Assembly (NCBI GenBank): GCA_964522665.1
Contig: CAZFVY010000062.1
Span: 1-39,993, forward strand
DNA from: CAZFVY01 sp964522665
GTDB lineage: Bacteria; Verrucomicrobiota; Verrucomicrobiia; Limisphaerales; CAZFVY01
Reading direction: 5' to 3'
DNA length: 39,993 bases
Positions 39,923 to 39,993 of the stretch are shown here, piece after piece. A program made the translations under genes and the position numbers. The notes beneath the pieces were generated by a model. It had not been told where the DNA came from. It made no database searches and saw nothing but the letters and a program-made list of their open reading frames with translations. Positions within the stretch are counted from its first letter, which is position 1. Every line of letters starts with the position of its first letter.

Positions 39923-39993
39923 GGCGCACGCCACGATTAAGTAGAGTAGGCAAAGTCGAGTTTGGTGGTTGAACCGACCGTAGTTGTCAGTGC

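Overview
The window is GC-rich bacterial chromosome. The gene content points to Verrucomicrobiota, possibly a Pedosphaera-like lineage. The clues are a sigma-70 factor fused through a membrane segment to a HEAT-type region, a GMC oxidoreductase paired with a Tat-exported gluconate-dehydrogenase-subunit-3-like partner, many secreted beta-propellers, Tat-signalled sugar enzymes, and several families of short palindromic intergenic repeats. This is inference from family content; no rRNA or tRNA gene was seen.

Layout. 0-1.5 kb: a small L7/L12-like protein, a methyltransferase pseudogene with an in-frame stop, and a YCII protein. 1.6-5.3 kb (minus): a secreted propeller, then a translationally coupled GMC dehydrogenase pair. 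5.7-7.9 kb: the sigma-HEAT fusion. 8.1-13.3 kb (minus): a tight six-gene operon made of a GbsR/MarR-type regulator, a DCC-MBOAT acyltransferase fusion, a small membrane protein, two DUF2071-type proteins around a TIGR01777-type epimerase. Two matching palindromes (TTTCTGT, four bases, ACAGAAA) sit upstream of the regulator and over the start of the acyltransferase gene. 13.8-21.8 kb: SDR dehydrogenase, orphan NtrC-type regulator, sugar isomerase-like protein, a TRAFs-binding/SLOG-like/nucleotide-cyclase protein, an ACT-domain protein and a GH13 glycosidase.

22.4-26.9 kb (minus) holds the most striking gene, a 1,483-residue protein with TIR, CHAT protease, STAND (NB-ARC-like) ATPase and TPR regions. 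This is the plan of a prokaryotic NLR-like immune protein. It is bracketed by two direct copies of a 100-bp palindromic element that differ at one base. At 34.1-35.9 kb lies a restriction-modification pair with an XhoI/PaeR7I-like nuclease and a TSPPY-type methyltransferase; a base count in the methyltransferase gene is AT-richer than in typical genes here. So two probable defence loci lie within about 14 kb.

The rest is saprophyte-type metabolism: a GntP-family permease, a PQQ-type propeller, a degenerate M23-like secreted protein, a class C beta-lactamase-like serine hydrolase with TPRs, an NHL propeller and a Tat-exported glycosidase-like protein. The window ends in a 190-bp tandem repeat, a diverged inverted relative of which lies near 22.1 kb.
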